Shown in pieces: positions 11,631-22,365 of a stretch of DNA of 64,000 nucleotides; position 1 is the first letter of the stretch, and each line of letters opens with the position of its first letter. Location: the NCBI GenBank assembly GCA_035771175.1, contig CM069607.1, positions 16,500,001 to 16,564,000 on the forward strand. Reading direction: 5' to 3'. The notes beneath the pieces were generated by a model that was given only the letters and a program-made list of their open reading frames with translations, was not told the origin of the DNA and searched no databases. A program made the translations under genes and the position numbers. The DNA comes from Paratinospora sagittata. Taxonomy: Eukaryota; Streptophyta; Magnoliopsida; Ranunculales; Menispermaceae.

Positions 11631-13020
11631 AATGTCAAATGTAGAGCTGGTCGAATCAGACAAACAACTGAAGGAATTAGAGAGTAATGGCTTCATCAGA
11701 AAGAATTCATCACCCTGGGGCGCTCCAGTTCTGTTTGTTCGCAAAAAGGATGTTTCGTTACGACTTTGCATCAACTATCGCAAGTTGAATAACGTCACCA
11801 TCAAGAACAGATATCCATTTCCCAGTATCGATGACTTGTTCGACCTACTTAGAGATGCCAAATACTTCTCTAAGATTGATTTACGGTCCGGTTATCACCA
11901 ACTCCGGATCCGAGAGTTGGACATTACCAAGACGACGTTCAGAACTCGGTACGGTCACTACGAGTTCTTGGTTATGCCGTTCGGACTAACAAATGTACCT
12001 GCTACATTCATGGATTTGATGAATCGCATCTTCAGGTTATACTTAGACCGATTTGTGGTGGTTTTTGTGGACGACATCTTGATATATTCCTCAACCGAGG
12101 AAGACCATAAGATACATTTGAAGATAGTCCTCCAGACCTTGAGAAGCCACCAACTGTACGCAAAGTTGAGTAAGTGCAAATTTTGGGCGAAGATAGTTCA
12201 ATTCCTAGGCCATGTGTTTTCAGGAAATGGCATTGAGGTAGATCCTTCTAAGGTTGAAGCAGTTTTAAATTAGAAGCAGCCTACCACTGTTACTTAGACT
12301 AGGAGTTTTCTTGGTTTGGCTGGCTATTACAGACGCTTCATCAAGGACTTCTCAAAGATTGTTGAACCTATGACCATGCTCACTCGAAAGACGTGTGATT
12401 CATCTGGAATCCCGCCTATGAAGCATCATTTCAGGAATTGAAAAAATGCCTCACGTCGGCACTTGTACTTATAACTCCAAGAAATGCAATTGGATTTTCA
12501 TTATACACCGACGCCTCTCTCCAAGGCATAGGTGTCGTACTAATGCAAGAAGGCCAAGTGGTTGCATATGCATCCAGACAAATGAAGATTCATGAGGGTA
12601 ATTACCCAACACATGACTTGGAACTTGTAGCTGTCGTATTTGCACTGAAGTTATGGCATCATTACCTATACTATACGGTGAACGGTTTGAGGTCTTCTCG
12701 GATCACAAGAGTCTTAAGTACATCTACACCCAGAGAGACCTAAACCTCCGCCAAAGAAGATTGTTGGAATTCTTGAAAGATTATGACTTTCAACTCCAGT
12801 ATCATCCCGGAAAAGCCAATGTTGTGGCTGATGCCCTGAGTAGAAAATCGTACGTTGTTTGCACTCTTAACTTTAAAATGGGGAAGTTGGCTACAGAGAT
12901 GGAGAACTTTAACCTACAACTGATCGAAGAGGGAACAAGATCACGACTCTCTCAATTATCAGCCAACTCTGAGCTAGTTCGAAAGATTTTAGCTGCTCAA
13001 CCCAATGACCCTATGTTAAT
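11631..13020 (+). pseudogene. pol: Chromovirus A reverse transcriptase and RNase H, broken
   Basis: The open RT segment 11632-12273 holds [31 protein letters not shown] and the catalytic box [14 protein letters not shown] near 12270 (Trp in copy B) and near 12295 (Gln in copy B) end it. A one-base deletion near 12390 shifts the frame. RNase H carries YTDAS and [13 protein letters not shown], then is split by a 5-bp duplication (CTATACTATA at 12666-12675). The second half, 12680-13010, reads [12 protein letters not shown] and [12 protein letters not shown]. The same duplication is present in copy B. Confidence 0.88.
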
Positions 13021-14449
13021 GGAAAAACGAGAACTTCTACTCAGCGGCCAGGACCTTCCTTATTGGTCAGTCTTAGAAGACAGGGGCCGTTTTTTATAAA
13101 AAACGTCTCTGTCTACCGAACGATCCTGAGGTTCAGAAAGAAGTGCTCACTGAGATGCACTGTTCGAGGTTCGCTATGCATCCTGGGGGTGACAAGATGT
13201 ACAAGGATGTCAAGCGACAATTCTGGTTTTTTGGAATGAAGAAGGCAATTGCAGACTTCGTTGCTCGATGTCTCGTTTGCCAGAAAGTTAAGGCAGAACG
13301 AAGACTTCCCTCTAGACTTCTCCAACCGTTACCTATTGGAGAATGGAAGTGAGAGAACATCGCAATGGATTTTGTTACGGCCTTGCCTAGAAATAATAAA
13401 GGGCAAGATGCTATTTGGGTTATCATTGACAGACTTACAAAGTCTGCACACTTCTTGCCAATAAAGTTCACAGATAATCCCGCCAAATTTTAGAACTATA
13501 TGAAAGAGAGATCGTACGCCTTCATGGCATACCACTCACGATCGTCTCTGATCGAGACCCTCGATTCACATCAAACTTTTGGAAAAGCTTCCAGAGTAGA
13601 ATGGGTTCTAAGATCACAATGAGCACAACATTTCACCCTCAGACTGATGGGCAGTCAAAGCGGCTTATTCAAATCTTAGAAGACATGTTACGATGCTGCA
13701 TTTAGGACTTTAATGACGGATGGGCGAAATACTTACATTTAGCTGAGTTTGCATACAACAACAGCTACCAAACGAGTATCAGCATGACACCGTACGAGGG
13801 TCTCTTTGGTCGCCTTTGCAGATCTCCAGTATGCTGGTTAGATATGGCAGATCGACTGCAGTTAGGCCCTGAACTAGTTCAAGAGACTTCTGAGAAGATC
13901 ACACTAGTAAAGGAACGACTTCGTGTTGCACAAAGTCGACAGAAAAGCCATGCTGACAAACGGAGGCAGCCTGTAGAATTTGATAAGGGGGACTTAGTTT
14001 TTCTAAAAGTTCAGCCCACAAGAGGTGTCAAATGTTTTGGGATCAAAGGGAAGCTCTCCCCGCGGTATATAGGTCCACTTTAGATCATTGAACGTATTGG
14101 AAAACTTGCTTATCGTTTGTCCCTTCCATCGTCTATGCCTAAGGTTCATGAAGTTTTTCACGTATCTATGCTTCGCAAGTATCGTCCTGATCCTTCGCAC
14201 ATCATCCCTCTAGTCGAGGTTCGGGTTGAGGAGGGAAATAAGTATCACAAGAGAGCGATACAGATTTTGGATAGAAATACTCAAGAACTAAGGCGACGTA
14301 GCATACGACTTGTGAAGGTGCTCTGGGATCACCACGGTGTCAAGGAAGCAACATGGAAACTAGAAGCTACAATTAAACAAAAATACCCTGAATTATTTTC
14401 TAGACCAACTGATGATGTGATACACTGTACTATTTTCACTTATCAATAA
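13021..14449 (+). pseudogene. int: Chromovirus A integrase with chromodomain, broken
   Basis: The zinc-binding region spans about 13150-13290 (HCSRFAMHPGG ... CLVCQK). The core has MDFVTALPR and VSDRDPRF, but the Glu expected in the GQS(E)R motif is Lys here (AAG at 13658-13660; copy B has GAG), so the catalytic triad is incomplete. There is a stop at about 13351 (Trp in B), a one-base loss near 13488, a stop near 13703 and another near 14082 (Gln in B). The C-terminus, about 14110-14430, holds PKVHEVFHVSMLRKY and a chromodomain-like VKVLWDHHGVKEATW, used by chromoviruses for targeting to heterochromatin. Confidence 0.87.
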
Positions 14450-15021
14450 AATGATGGAACTTTGTTGACACCTATCTTAATACATTGTTTCACTTGAATA
14501 ATTAGATGTCTTAAAATAATATCAATGGATATAGTGATGCACACACAGTGGCCTCCTTGGCAACCTATGGCTACTTCTCAAGATGCAGAGTCAAGTCACA
14601 ACTACTTTGCATCACCAACTCCATCACCACACAAACAACGATCCTTATCGCCAGAGCGTGCATAACTTTTTCGTAACAATCCCGTGCCATCATCTTGGCA
14701 GGACCTTCTACCAAAATTACCAGGTGGTCGGATTCGTGAAACAACACGAAAAAGTATTCCACAGCTCACCTACCTCCCCTCAAACGATGTAACCAGTGCC
14801 CTCCACCACCGTCTGTTATGCAAAGGTTGGAATCTTCAAAGGACGAGTCCGATTCCATTTGCTCTCCATGATTTTATGATGATGAGGATTCCACCGGCCA
14901 CAGTACTATTCAGGGCCCATACAAGCACTACCCTTAACTCCCAAGAGATGACGCTGGCAGTGAATATCAAGCAAATAACCATCATAACTACTTGAATTGA
15001 TTTCGAGGGCAAAATCCCTTT
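14450..15021 (+). other. Chromovirus A 3' untranslated region
   Basis: No coding domain is visible. It is collinear with 27204-27818 of copy B on the other strand, so it belongs to the element. The short open frames here are not conserved. Confidence 0.6.
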
Positions 15022-15034
15022 AAGGGGGGTAGAG
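15022..15034 (+). other. Polypurine tract of chromovirus A
   Basis: AAGGGGGGTAGAG directly precedes the LTR start TGTAATACCC. Copy B has the matching AAGGGCGGTAGAG. This tract primes plus-strand DNA synthesis. Confidence 0.8.
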
Positions 15035-16417
15035 TGTAATACCCTGTATTTCACAAAAAAAAAAAAAAATTCGTTTGGGCAGAAATGCCTGCCTCAACGT
15101 TCAGGCACCAATTTCTCAATGAAAGGACCCCTCTCTTTCTCATTTCCTCACACCAAATCACCTTCTCTAGTGATTTTTCCTCATCTTTTCACTCATTCTA
15201 AGTTCTTTTCTATTTGAGACTCTCTGTTTGAGACTCTCGGTGCGATACGACGAAGTTCTGTTCGGAGAAAAGCGCCAGATCTGAAAAAAAAGAAGTTCTT
15301 ATCTGAAGGTGGGGAACGAAACATAGGTTTGTGTGTTTTATAACTTTTATTAAAGTTTACATTCAATTATTATTATGTCTATTGTTCATTTACACTGCCT
15401 TACGTCATATAATGTTTATACTGTCGCACTTATGCCTGTATATTTGGAATTTACATATTACACTGTTATAATGTCGGATTTGTGGTCAATCTAGCTCAAC
15501 TAGACACGGTCTTGTCCTCGGTAACTTTAAATAGTGAACAGGAGGCAGCGGGCTGCTCTAGGCGATTGGTATTTAAACAGACCTTGTGTCTCACCTCTCA
15601 ACTAGGGACTGATCTAGTTGGTCTTATTGAAAGCTATCAGCTTATACAAGTAATACTGAATGTCCTAACCTTGCACGTCGTGATACCAACTCTGATAAGG
15701 ATCACCAGACGTTTCCAAAGTCAGTCTAAATGTCAAGAAAAGACCAGACAAGTAGACTAGACCAATTCATGCATTGGCATCATACATATTACCACCTAGG
15801 ACCGTATGTGGTTTATGATTCATAGAATAGTTAGGAGCATTGCTCGCTATTCATTATATTTCTCTGGAGAGGGACGTACAATGAGAACCCGGCTACGCCT
15901 AGGGAGGGACATCAGTACGTGAATCCAGAGCATCGTTCCTGAGGAGGGACATACAGTGAGAACCTGGCTACGCCTGGGGAAGGACATATGTACGTGAACT
16001 CAGGCGATATACGTTCATCAAACCATTACGAGACGGTGTCATGCATACATACATATTGATTGATTATGATGCTCTCATGTGTATTTAAAATATTTGAAAT
16101 TGATGTATGCTTTATTAATTGTTATACTTACGAACTATTTTACCCATTGAACGCGTTAAGCTTACTCCATTATTATCCAATTTTTCACAGGAAATTAGGT
16201 AGACTGGGTGCAGGTTTATGGGGCCCACATTTTGTACCCTTTGTATTATTCATTGGGAATTTTGGGGAGTATGTTCCCTTGACCATTTTATGTACAAAAA
16301 TATTTTAAATTAAATGAAATCAGATTTGTACTGTATTATATTTCCGTTGCGCACTCTGTTGTTACCATTGTTATTATTCCAAATGCGCGCCCCGTCTGCG
16401 AGTGTACCGCCAGTTTA
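15035..16417 (+). repeat. 3' LTR of chromovirus A, end truncated
   Basis: It starts TGTAATACCCTGTATTTC and matches the LTRs at 25791-27190 and 36253-37560 (both on the - strand). The last about 25 bp, ending GGGTGTGACA in the other copies, are missing, and unrelated sequence begins near 16418. The position of the TATA box in the other LTRs is changed here (about 15115-15125 reads TCAATGAAAGG). A 75-bp direct duplication lies at 15871-16020, each unit with a GAGAACC..GGCTACGCC core. Confidence 0.85.
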
Positions 16418-17235
16418 GACCTCCTTGAAGAAAGGAATAAGTTGCATCACATAAGGAGGAGCACTTGATCTCTTCATTGTAGTGGCGATGTGATAACAGA
16501 TAATGTGGGACAAACTGGCCTTAGTCCCGGATGTAATTGCTCAAATAAGAAATAGATCAACCGGAGTGACGTTGCTACGACTACTCCTCCTCAGAAGAAT
16601 GACGTGAGAGATGACATTGTGAATAAGATGAGGCATGAATGAGAAAGTGGTGTTTGAAACTTTCTTAGGATAGGTAGGATGCACTATCCTTTTGGAGAAG
16701 TTATTAAGAACTTCCAACCTGTCAAAAGCCTGAAAAATTGACATCCAAAGCATAAGGACCACCCCGTGGTGTCTCAAATTTATCTTGAATGAGCCTTGGA
16801 AAAATGACAATGCGGCGACCCATTACACGGGAGTGATACCGGTAAGTGTTATGAACACGATCATCTGCATCTTGAGAAAGTCAGCTATAAAATGCTTGGA
16901 CAAGAGTCTAGTACCAAGGCGCGGTGAAACAACAGAATGAAGTCCACCCAAATTCATTAAATAGAGGTTGGAGCGATACGTAAGCACGACTGAAGAATGC
17001 AAAGTTCATGTACACGCCCAAAGAAATCAGACGCCTAAGATCTTGTTGCGAGATTTGTTCGAGCATAGGATGTGATGGTGGCGGTGGTGGTTGACGGCGA
17101 GGTTAGCTGCTTGGTCTTCCCGTTCTTTTCTCCTATCCTTTGGTCTGGATGATAAATCAGACGGACTATTGCCTCGCGGAATGACCACATTGCATGTATT
17201 CCTTGTAGGATTCCTTCTAGGCATTTTGTCAAACA
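16418..17235 (-). pseudogene. Plant transposon-type ORF, truncated and decayed
   Basis: Read on the - strand from the ATG near 17225 (MPRRNPTRNTC), the product has a basic Pro/His-rich N-terminus. After frame changes it shows FNEFGWTSF, RVMGRRIVIFPRL and, near 16600-16440, HLIHNVISHVIL then TPVDLFLI. This layout resembles the family called 'putative plant transposon protein', often found as an extra ORF in plant gypsy elements; that is recognised from memory of the pattern. Several stops and frameshifts are present, and the 3' end is cut at the chromovirus A LTR. Function of the family is unknown. Confidence 0.5.
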
Positions 17236-17540
17236 CTTGATATGCAAGTTACCAAGTACAGTAGTTTCAACACGAACTTAACAATGGCGTAATAAAAAGC
17301 GAAGAAAAAGATAGTAAAAGTGTCAGAGGATGTCCCGCAAGCTTTCCAACTCCTATTTTTGCGAAGAAAACGGTCGTCGTACACGAGAGAGAGATGAAAC
17401 GCAAGTTGGGGAGAGGGAAGGAGGTGGAAGCGTAGGAGTCCAAATGAAGTGCGTTCCACCTATATCATGGGTTATAAACCCACCTCGGCTCAGCTGGAAT
17501 GCGTTTTAATTGATTGAAACCCATTTCATCACCCCCTTTT
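17236..17540 (-). promoter_or_regulatory. Leader or promoter region before the transposon-type ORF
   Basis: On the - strand, a GTTTATAACCC TATA-like box near 17470-17478 is followed by a C/T-rich stretch (17380-17440) and then the ATG near 17225. AAAAGGGGGTGATG at about 17526-17539 marks the edge of the copia LTR. There is no other gene here. Confidence 0.35.
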
Positions 17541-18285
17541 CACAGCACTAGGGGTTATGGCCCAGATATATCTAAGAGGGGGTAAATTAGACACTTAGAC
17601 AATTTTAAAATAATTACAATGGCAAAAATTAAAGTACTGAAAGTAAACAAATATGCACAGTTGATTTATAGTGGTTCGGCTACTTGCCTACGTCTACTAC
17701 CTAACCTCCTCAATTAGGATTTTAACCTTGCCACTAAGGGATTCTCTTACAGGTGAGATTCTCAAACCGTTACACCTTTTCTCAACTTGCGGGTGTGAGA
17801 ACAACCGTTACACTACTCAGCTTACAGGCGTGAGACCAACCTATGCTTTCTCAACTTTCGGGTGTGATAACTATTGTTTCTCAACTTACGGGTGTGAGAA
17901 GACCTGACCTTATTGAATATAGAATATCAACTCAGTGGTTTATCTAACTACTGTTACAACCTTGACACAGTATACAAGATATGAAATTTAGTATAATTGT
18001 ATCCTATGAACTATCTCTCAAATTTCTCTTTTTGCAAGAATGATATAAGTAAAAACAGTGCTGAATAATTTGAGTGAAAACCGTTCAAACTTTCAAATAG
18101 ATTTTCAGATAAAGATAAAATCTTAGCTTAGTGTGAAAATCATTTGAATAAGTAATGATTCAAATAAATGCTTTGAAACTAGAATAACTTAAGCTTTTTG
18201 AATCATATAAAAATTCAACTAACTTTCAAAAAGTGTTTTAAGCTTAGAGAATTTGCGGTGGTCTTAACAAATTGTTAAGTGTCTG

Positions 18286-18293
18286 TATTTATA
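18286..18293 (-). promoter_or_regulatory. TATA box of the copia LTR
   Basis: TATAAATA on the - strand, within CTATAAATACAGACAC, lies downstream of the GACGCT motif block in transcription direction. Confidence 0.6.
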
Positions 18294-18589
18294 GACTTGT
18301 AGAGATGAAGATGTTGTTTATATGAATTTGAATTTCAAATATGAATGTTTACTCACAACAGTTAGAATATATCACGAAAATAGCACCTGCACATTTCATG
18401 AATATTCTACTTTTCTCCAGATACACAAATAAGGAAAGTTTTTAGAAGACATGGTTCGTGAATCAGAGAATATCTCTTACAAATACAGAAAATTGATTTT
18501 GTACGCAAAGTTGTTCTGAAAAGTTGGCTAAAAGGACGTACATGTCAGAACAACAAAAATATCATTTATGTCATTTTGTTCCTTTGAGG

Positions 18590-19140
18590 GCGCTCATAGA
18601 ACATCAGTGTTCTACTGAACAATGAAGTAAGGGCTCTACTGAATAGTAAGCGTCCTGACCTACTTTGACAATTGAATGACTCAAAACGTAAGGGCGCTAC
18701 TTCGCAATAAGCGTCTTGTTTTGTTTTAAAACATTTGACACACGGGGGCGCTACTCAAGAGTAAGCGTCCTGAACTATTAAAAACAGTTTTAAAACAATG
18801 TTAAGTGCGTTGATAGACAATAAGCATCCTAAAAGTTATTTAAGTTGATTTTAAAGATGAGGGCGCTCCTACACAAGTAGCGTCCTGATAATTTATTCAA
18901 CTTATAACTTATCAACGTCCTTAAAGATAGAAATCACTTAAAGACAAAAAGATCTTTCAACGAGCTGAAACTAAGTCAGCGTCCTGACATTCTCAAAGGT
19001 TGATAAAGGAAAAGTCATTATTACCAAGTGAGCGTCCTTTTTAATCAGATCAATTCAACCTTGAGCGTCCTAACATTTTATCAGCGTCTTGACTCATCAA
19101 ATCCAAGAGGGCGCTGCTAAAACATTATCCTCCTGAAAGA
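18590..19140 (-). repeat. GACGCT/AGCGCCC motif cluster in the copia LTR
   Basis: About ten copies of AGGACGCT (seen on + as AGCGTCCT) occur over 550 bp. Several are paired with AGTAGCGCCC some 12-20 bp away, giving an imperfect dyad. Spacing is about 60-70 bp. The same GACGCT core recurs at 63030-63270, also upstream of a TATA box. Confidence 0.65.
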
Positions 19141-19634
19141 CTTTTACAAAAGCGATTTTTGATTTCTCGATTAAAGCTCGATAAAACATCATTATTTCTC
19201 TTAATCAAATCAAATACTTTAGAAATCATAAGGTACGATTAAAATGTTACGATTAAAATATGCAAACGGTAAGATCTTGCTGAAAGTAAGTTGATCGATA
19301 GCTTTACATTCTAAGTACAGATAGACTCGGAACTTTACTTTGTGATGTTCAATAGGCTTGTGAGCACAGTTCCTTGATCTTGATTCTTGATAAATCTGAA
19401 ACACTTGACAAGATCATTAGATACACAAACTGAAGATATTTGGAATCATCAAAACATATTCATATCATGGGGTTCATTGAGATAATAGGGGGCTTGGCCT
19501 TGGTGAAACTAGATATGGCATGCATTTTGATAACGCTAGTATCACTTATGATCATTATTAATGTTAATTATGCTATTGAAACCTTCATGATCATAATTAA
19601 TTACTAAAATTGAGCGAGAACAATGCCAATGCTT

Positions 19635-21077
19635 TCATAAGTTCATTTCCATGAACATGCCTAATTCGCGCCGAATAAAGATAAATTGATCTTTAGGCAG
19701 TAGTTTTGTGAGTATATCGGCTAATTGAGCTTTAGTACCTATGTGTATGAGCTTGAGATCTCCTTTTTGCACATGATCTCGAACAAAGTGATGTTGAATC
19801 TTAATGTGCTTGGTTCTTGAGTGCAACACTGGATTTTTGGAAATATTAATTGCACTGGTGTTGTCACAAAAGATATCTGCATATTCAACATGAATTGGGT
19901 AATCGGATAGTTGTTGTTTCATGTATAAAACTTGAGCGCAACAACTTTCGACTGCCACGTATTGTGCTTCAGCGGTAGATAAGGCTACAGAGTTATGTTT
20001 CTTGCTAAACCAAGAAATCAATGAACTTCCTAAGAAGTGGCAAAAACCAGATGTACTTTTTCAATCAACTAGAGTACCTGCGTAGTCAGAATTAACAAAG
20101 CTACGAAGATCGAACGATGTACTCTTATTATACCAAATTCCCATGTCTAGTGTCTCACTTATGTATCTAAATATTATTTTTACGCATTTAAGGTGGGATT
20201 CCTTCGGATCAAACTGAAATCGAGCACACAAAGATACACTAAACATGATGTCCGGTCGACTTGCTGTTAGATATAGCAAACTACCAAACATCCCTCCATA
20301 CATCTTTGCATCTACCGATTTTCCAGTCACATCTTTATCCATTTTGATGGATGAGCTGGAAGGAGTGTTACTTGATTTCAAGTTTTCAAACTTGAATTTC
20401 TTTATCACATCTCTTGAATACTTTGACTGGCTTAAGAATATCCCATTATTCATTTGTTTGATTTGTAAGCCAAAGAAGTAATTCAACTCTCCCATCATAC
20501 TCATCTCAAGTTCACTTGTCATAATTGATGAAAATTCCTCACAAAGTGATTTGTTCGAGGCACCAAAGATGATGTCATCAACATAAATTTGCACCAATAG
20601 CATATCCTCACCTTTGTTTTTAATAAACAAGGTCGAATCTAGCTTTCTATTCTTAAAGTCATGCTATAATAGGAAAGAACTTAGTCTGTCATACCATGTT
20701 CTGGGTGCTTGCCTTAATCGATATAAGGTTTTGTGAAGGCGATAAACCTGATTTGGTCTTTGAGAGTCCTCAAAGTCGGGCGGTTGCTCCATGTATACCT
20801 CTTCAATTATGAAGTCGTTTAAAAATGCATTTTTGACTTCCATTTGGTATAGTGGGAAATCCTTATAGCAAGCATGAGCTAGTAACATTCGAATTGTCTC
20901 TAGTCTTGCTACAGGTGAAAATGCCTCTTCATAGTCTATTCCTTTCTCTTGGTTGTACCCTTGTGCATCCAATCTTGCCTTATTTCTAACTATCTCTTCT
21001 TGTCCATTTCTCGTATTCCTAAAGACCCATTTTGTTTCGATGACTGTGCAATGACTAGGTCTAGGAACAAGTGGTCG
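19635..21077 (-). pseudogene. pol: Copia reverse transcriptase and RNase H, 5'-truncated
   Basis: Read on the - strand from 21077, the RT shows KWVFRN, KARLDAQGYNQEKG, QMEVKNAFLN, AFSPVARLET and, after a stop near 20666, the catalytic box YVDDIIFG. Conserved SLLYLTASRPDIMFSV follows. A stop near 20062 is a CGA to TGA type change before the KSTSG motif. RNase H (19635-20021) has the ALSTAEAQYVA and DNTSAI motifs and the LADILTK end. The reaction is cDNA synthesis and RNA removal; the broken and truncated frame cannot support it. Confidence 0.88.
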
Positions 21078-21995
21078 TAAATATTTTGATTTCCCAAGTG
21101 CACAAATTATCAAGTTATAATATACCGAGGTGAGTCGGGTTATCATCTCAAGGGAAAGTTAATTTTACTAATATAAATGTCCAAAACTACTATGATTTCA
21201 ACTTTATCTAGGTGATCAAAAGGGGATGATTTAATTGTTGAAATTAAAACGAACAAAATTAAAGTAAATCAATGCAAATTAAATTAAAATGGGAGAAAAT
21301 CAATGAATAAAAGTTCTAGAGTAATGATATCACTATGTTGTCTACTACGGGTTTCAAAGAGTTTGTGTTATTAAATTAATTAACAGAATTATAAATCATG
21401 AATTCTAACCCATCCAAACCCCTCTCTCAAATGTAGTTTAAATATCTACCCTTAAAACACTAATTCCCTCTCTCGAGTGTAAACAAGTAAATTAAGAATG
21501 CATTAAAATTTGTAATTCATTTTGGATGATTTCAAAGGATTTCGTAGGTCTCTCAACTCAATACTACTAACCTAGGTCACAATGTTCATTTTCCAATAAC
21601 ACCTCTCTCGAGTGTAAGAAATCGAATCTAAAGTCATTTAAAAAGTGGCCAACAATTTAAAGGCATTAAGTATAGAAAATTGTAAATAAACCCAATAAAT
21701 TAATCAAAAACACATAAACAATGATAATCAACCCATAGAATCCAACATACATCAATCAAAGAGATTAAGAATTTAGCTCATGTTCAAAGTCAGGGATACA
21801 AGATGAAAAAGATATAAAACTATGGAAGAAAACATTACAAAGCACAAAGATTAGGAGAACAAGGTTAGAAACCCCCCTTTAATGTTGGTTTAATCCTCTT
21901 TATCATCTTGGATTCTTCAAGCTTTCAAGCTTCCAAGCTTTTTCCTCTTCTTTTTTGGCCTCCTTTTCCACACCCTAAACCTAATTCCAATATGT
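21078..21995 (-). repeat. Athila-family LTR fragment
   Basis: It closely resembles the LTR at 59096-60465 in the same orientation: AAGTGCACAAATTAT near the 3' end, GGTGAGTCGGGTTATC, and two CTCTCTCGAGTGTAA-type motifs. It lacks the 5' part, and at about 21995 runs straight into the AT-rich chromovirus leader repeats. No coding sequence. Confidence 0.75.
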
Positions 21996-22365
21996 TCTCT
22001 TATATGTATTTAATCATAACTATATATATAATTTTCATAAATCAACTATTTATATATTTGAAATTAAACTTTATAAAAATCAAATATAGTTTTCTTAGAT
22101 ATATATTTAATACAAATCTTAACTATATATAATTCATATATATATATATAGTTCTAATGATATATATATCTAATAACATTTTTCATCAATAATATGATAT
22201 ATCTATATCTCACGTATACTAAGGTTTATAGATATATATACATTCAATCATAACTATACATATAGTTTTTTTTTTTTTTTATAAATCATGCCTATATGTA
22301 TATTTAAATCAAACTATATAAAAATCATATAGTTTTCAAGATATATATTTAATATAAATCTCAAC
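21996..22365 (-). repeat. AT-rich leader tandem repeats, part 1
   Basis: Units of about 240-255 bp contain ATAGTTTTCATAAATCA, TAGTTCTAAAGATATAT and CTCATATATACATAGA-like blocks. They continue after the solo LTR at 25172. Confidence 0.75.

Larger units (their letters stand above)
9546..16417 (+). mobile_element. Tekay-type chromovirus copy A, 5'-truncated
   Basis: gag, protease, RT, RNase H and integrase with a C-terminal chromodomain are followed by a polypurine tract and a 3' LTR. Copy A is collinear with copy B on the other strand (25791-32690) and clearly belongs to the same family. It starts inside the leader at about 9546, so the 5' LTR and PBS are missing, and its 3' LTR lacks about the last 25 bp. 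It carries more stops and frameshifts than copy B, including loss of a zinc-knuckle Cys and of the integrase catalytic Glu. Confidence 0.88.
17541..19468 (-). repeat. LTR of copia element 1
   Basis: On the - strand it starts near TATGTTTTGATGATTCC (about 19465) and runs to CTAGTGCTGTG near 17541. TGATGATNCC starts and an ACCCCCTCTTAG end are usual for SIRE-type LTRs. It contains a TATA box (18286-18293) and, upstream of it, a block of GACGCT-containing motifs (18590-19140). GGGTGTGA-type repeats occur near 17790-17900. Both ends are approximate. Confidence 0.65.
17541..21077 (-). mobile_element. SIRE-like Ty1/copia element 1, 3' part only
   Basis: On the - strand, RT and RNase H (copia order) are followed by about 165 bp and a long LTR. 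The element is cut inside RT at 21077, where an Athila-family LTR piece begins. Gag, protease and integrase are absent. Residue patterns (KWVFRN, LLVQIYVDDIIFG, SRPDIMFSV) match the SIRE/Maximus lineage. Confidence 0.8.

Noticed and set aside
16060..16308. 82-codon frame in the chromovirus A LTR (also on - at 25932-26174)
   Set aside because: It is shared because it lies in the LTR; no domain, and it is not open in the third LTR copy.
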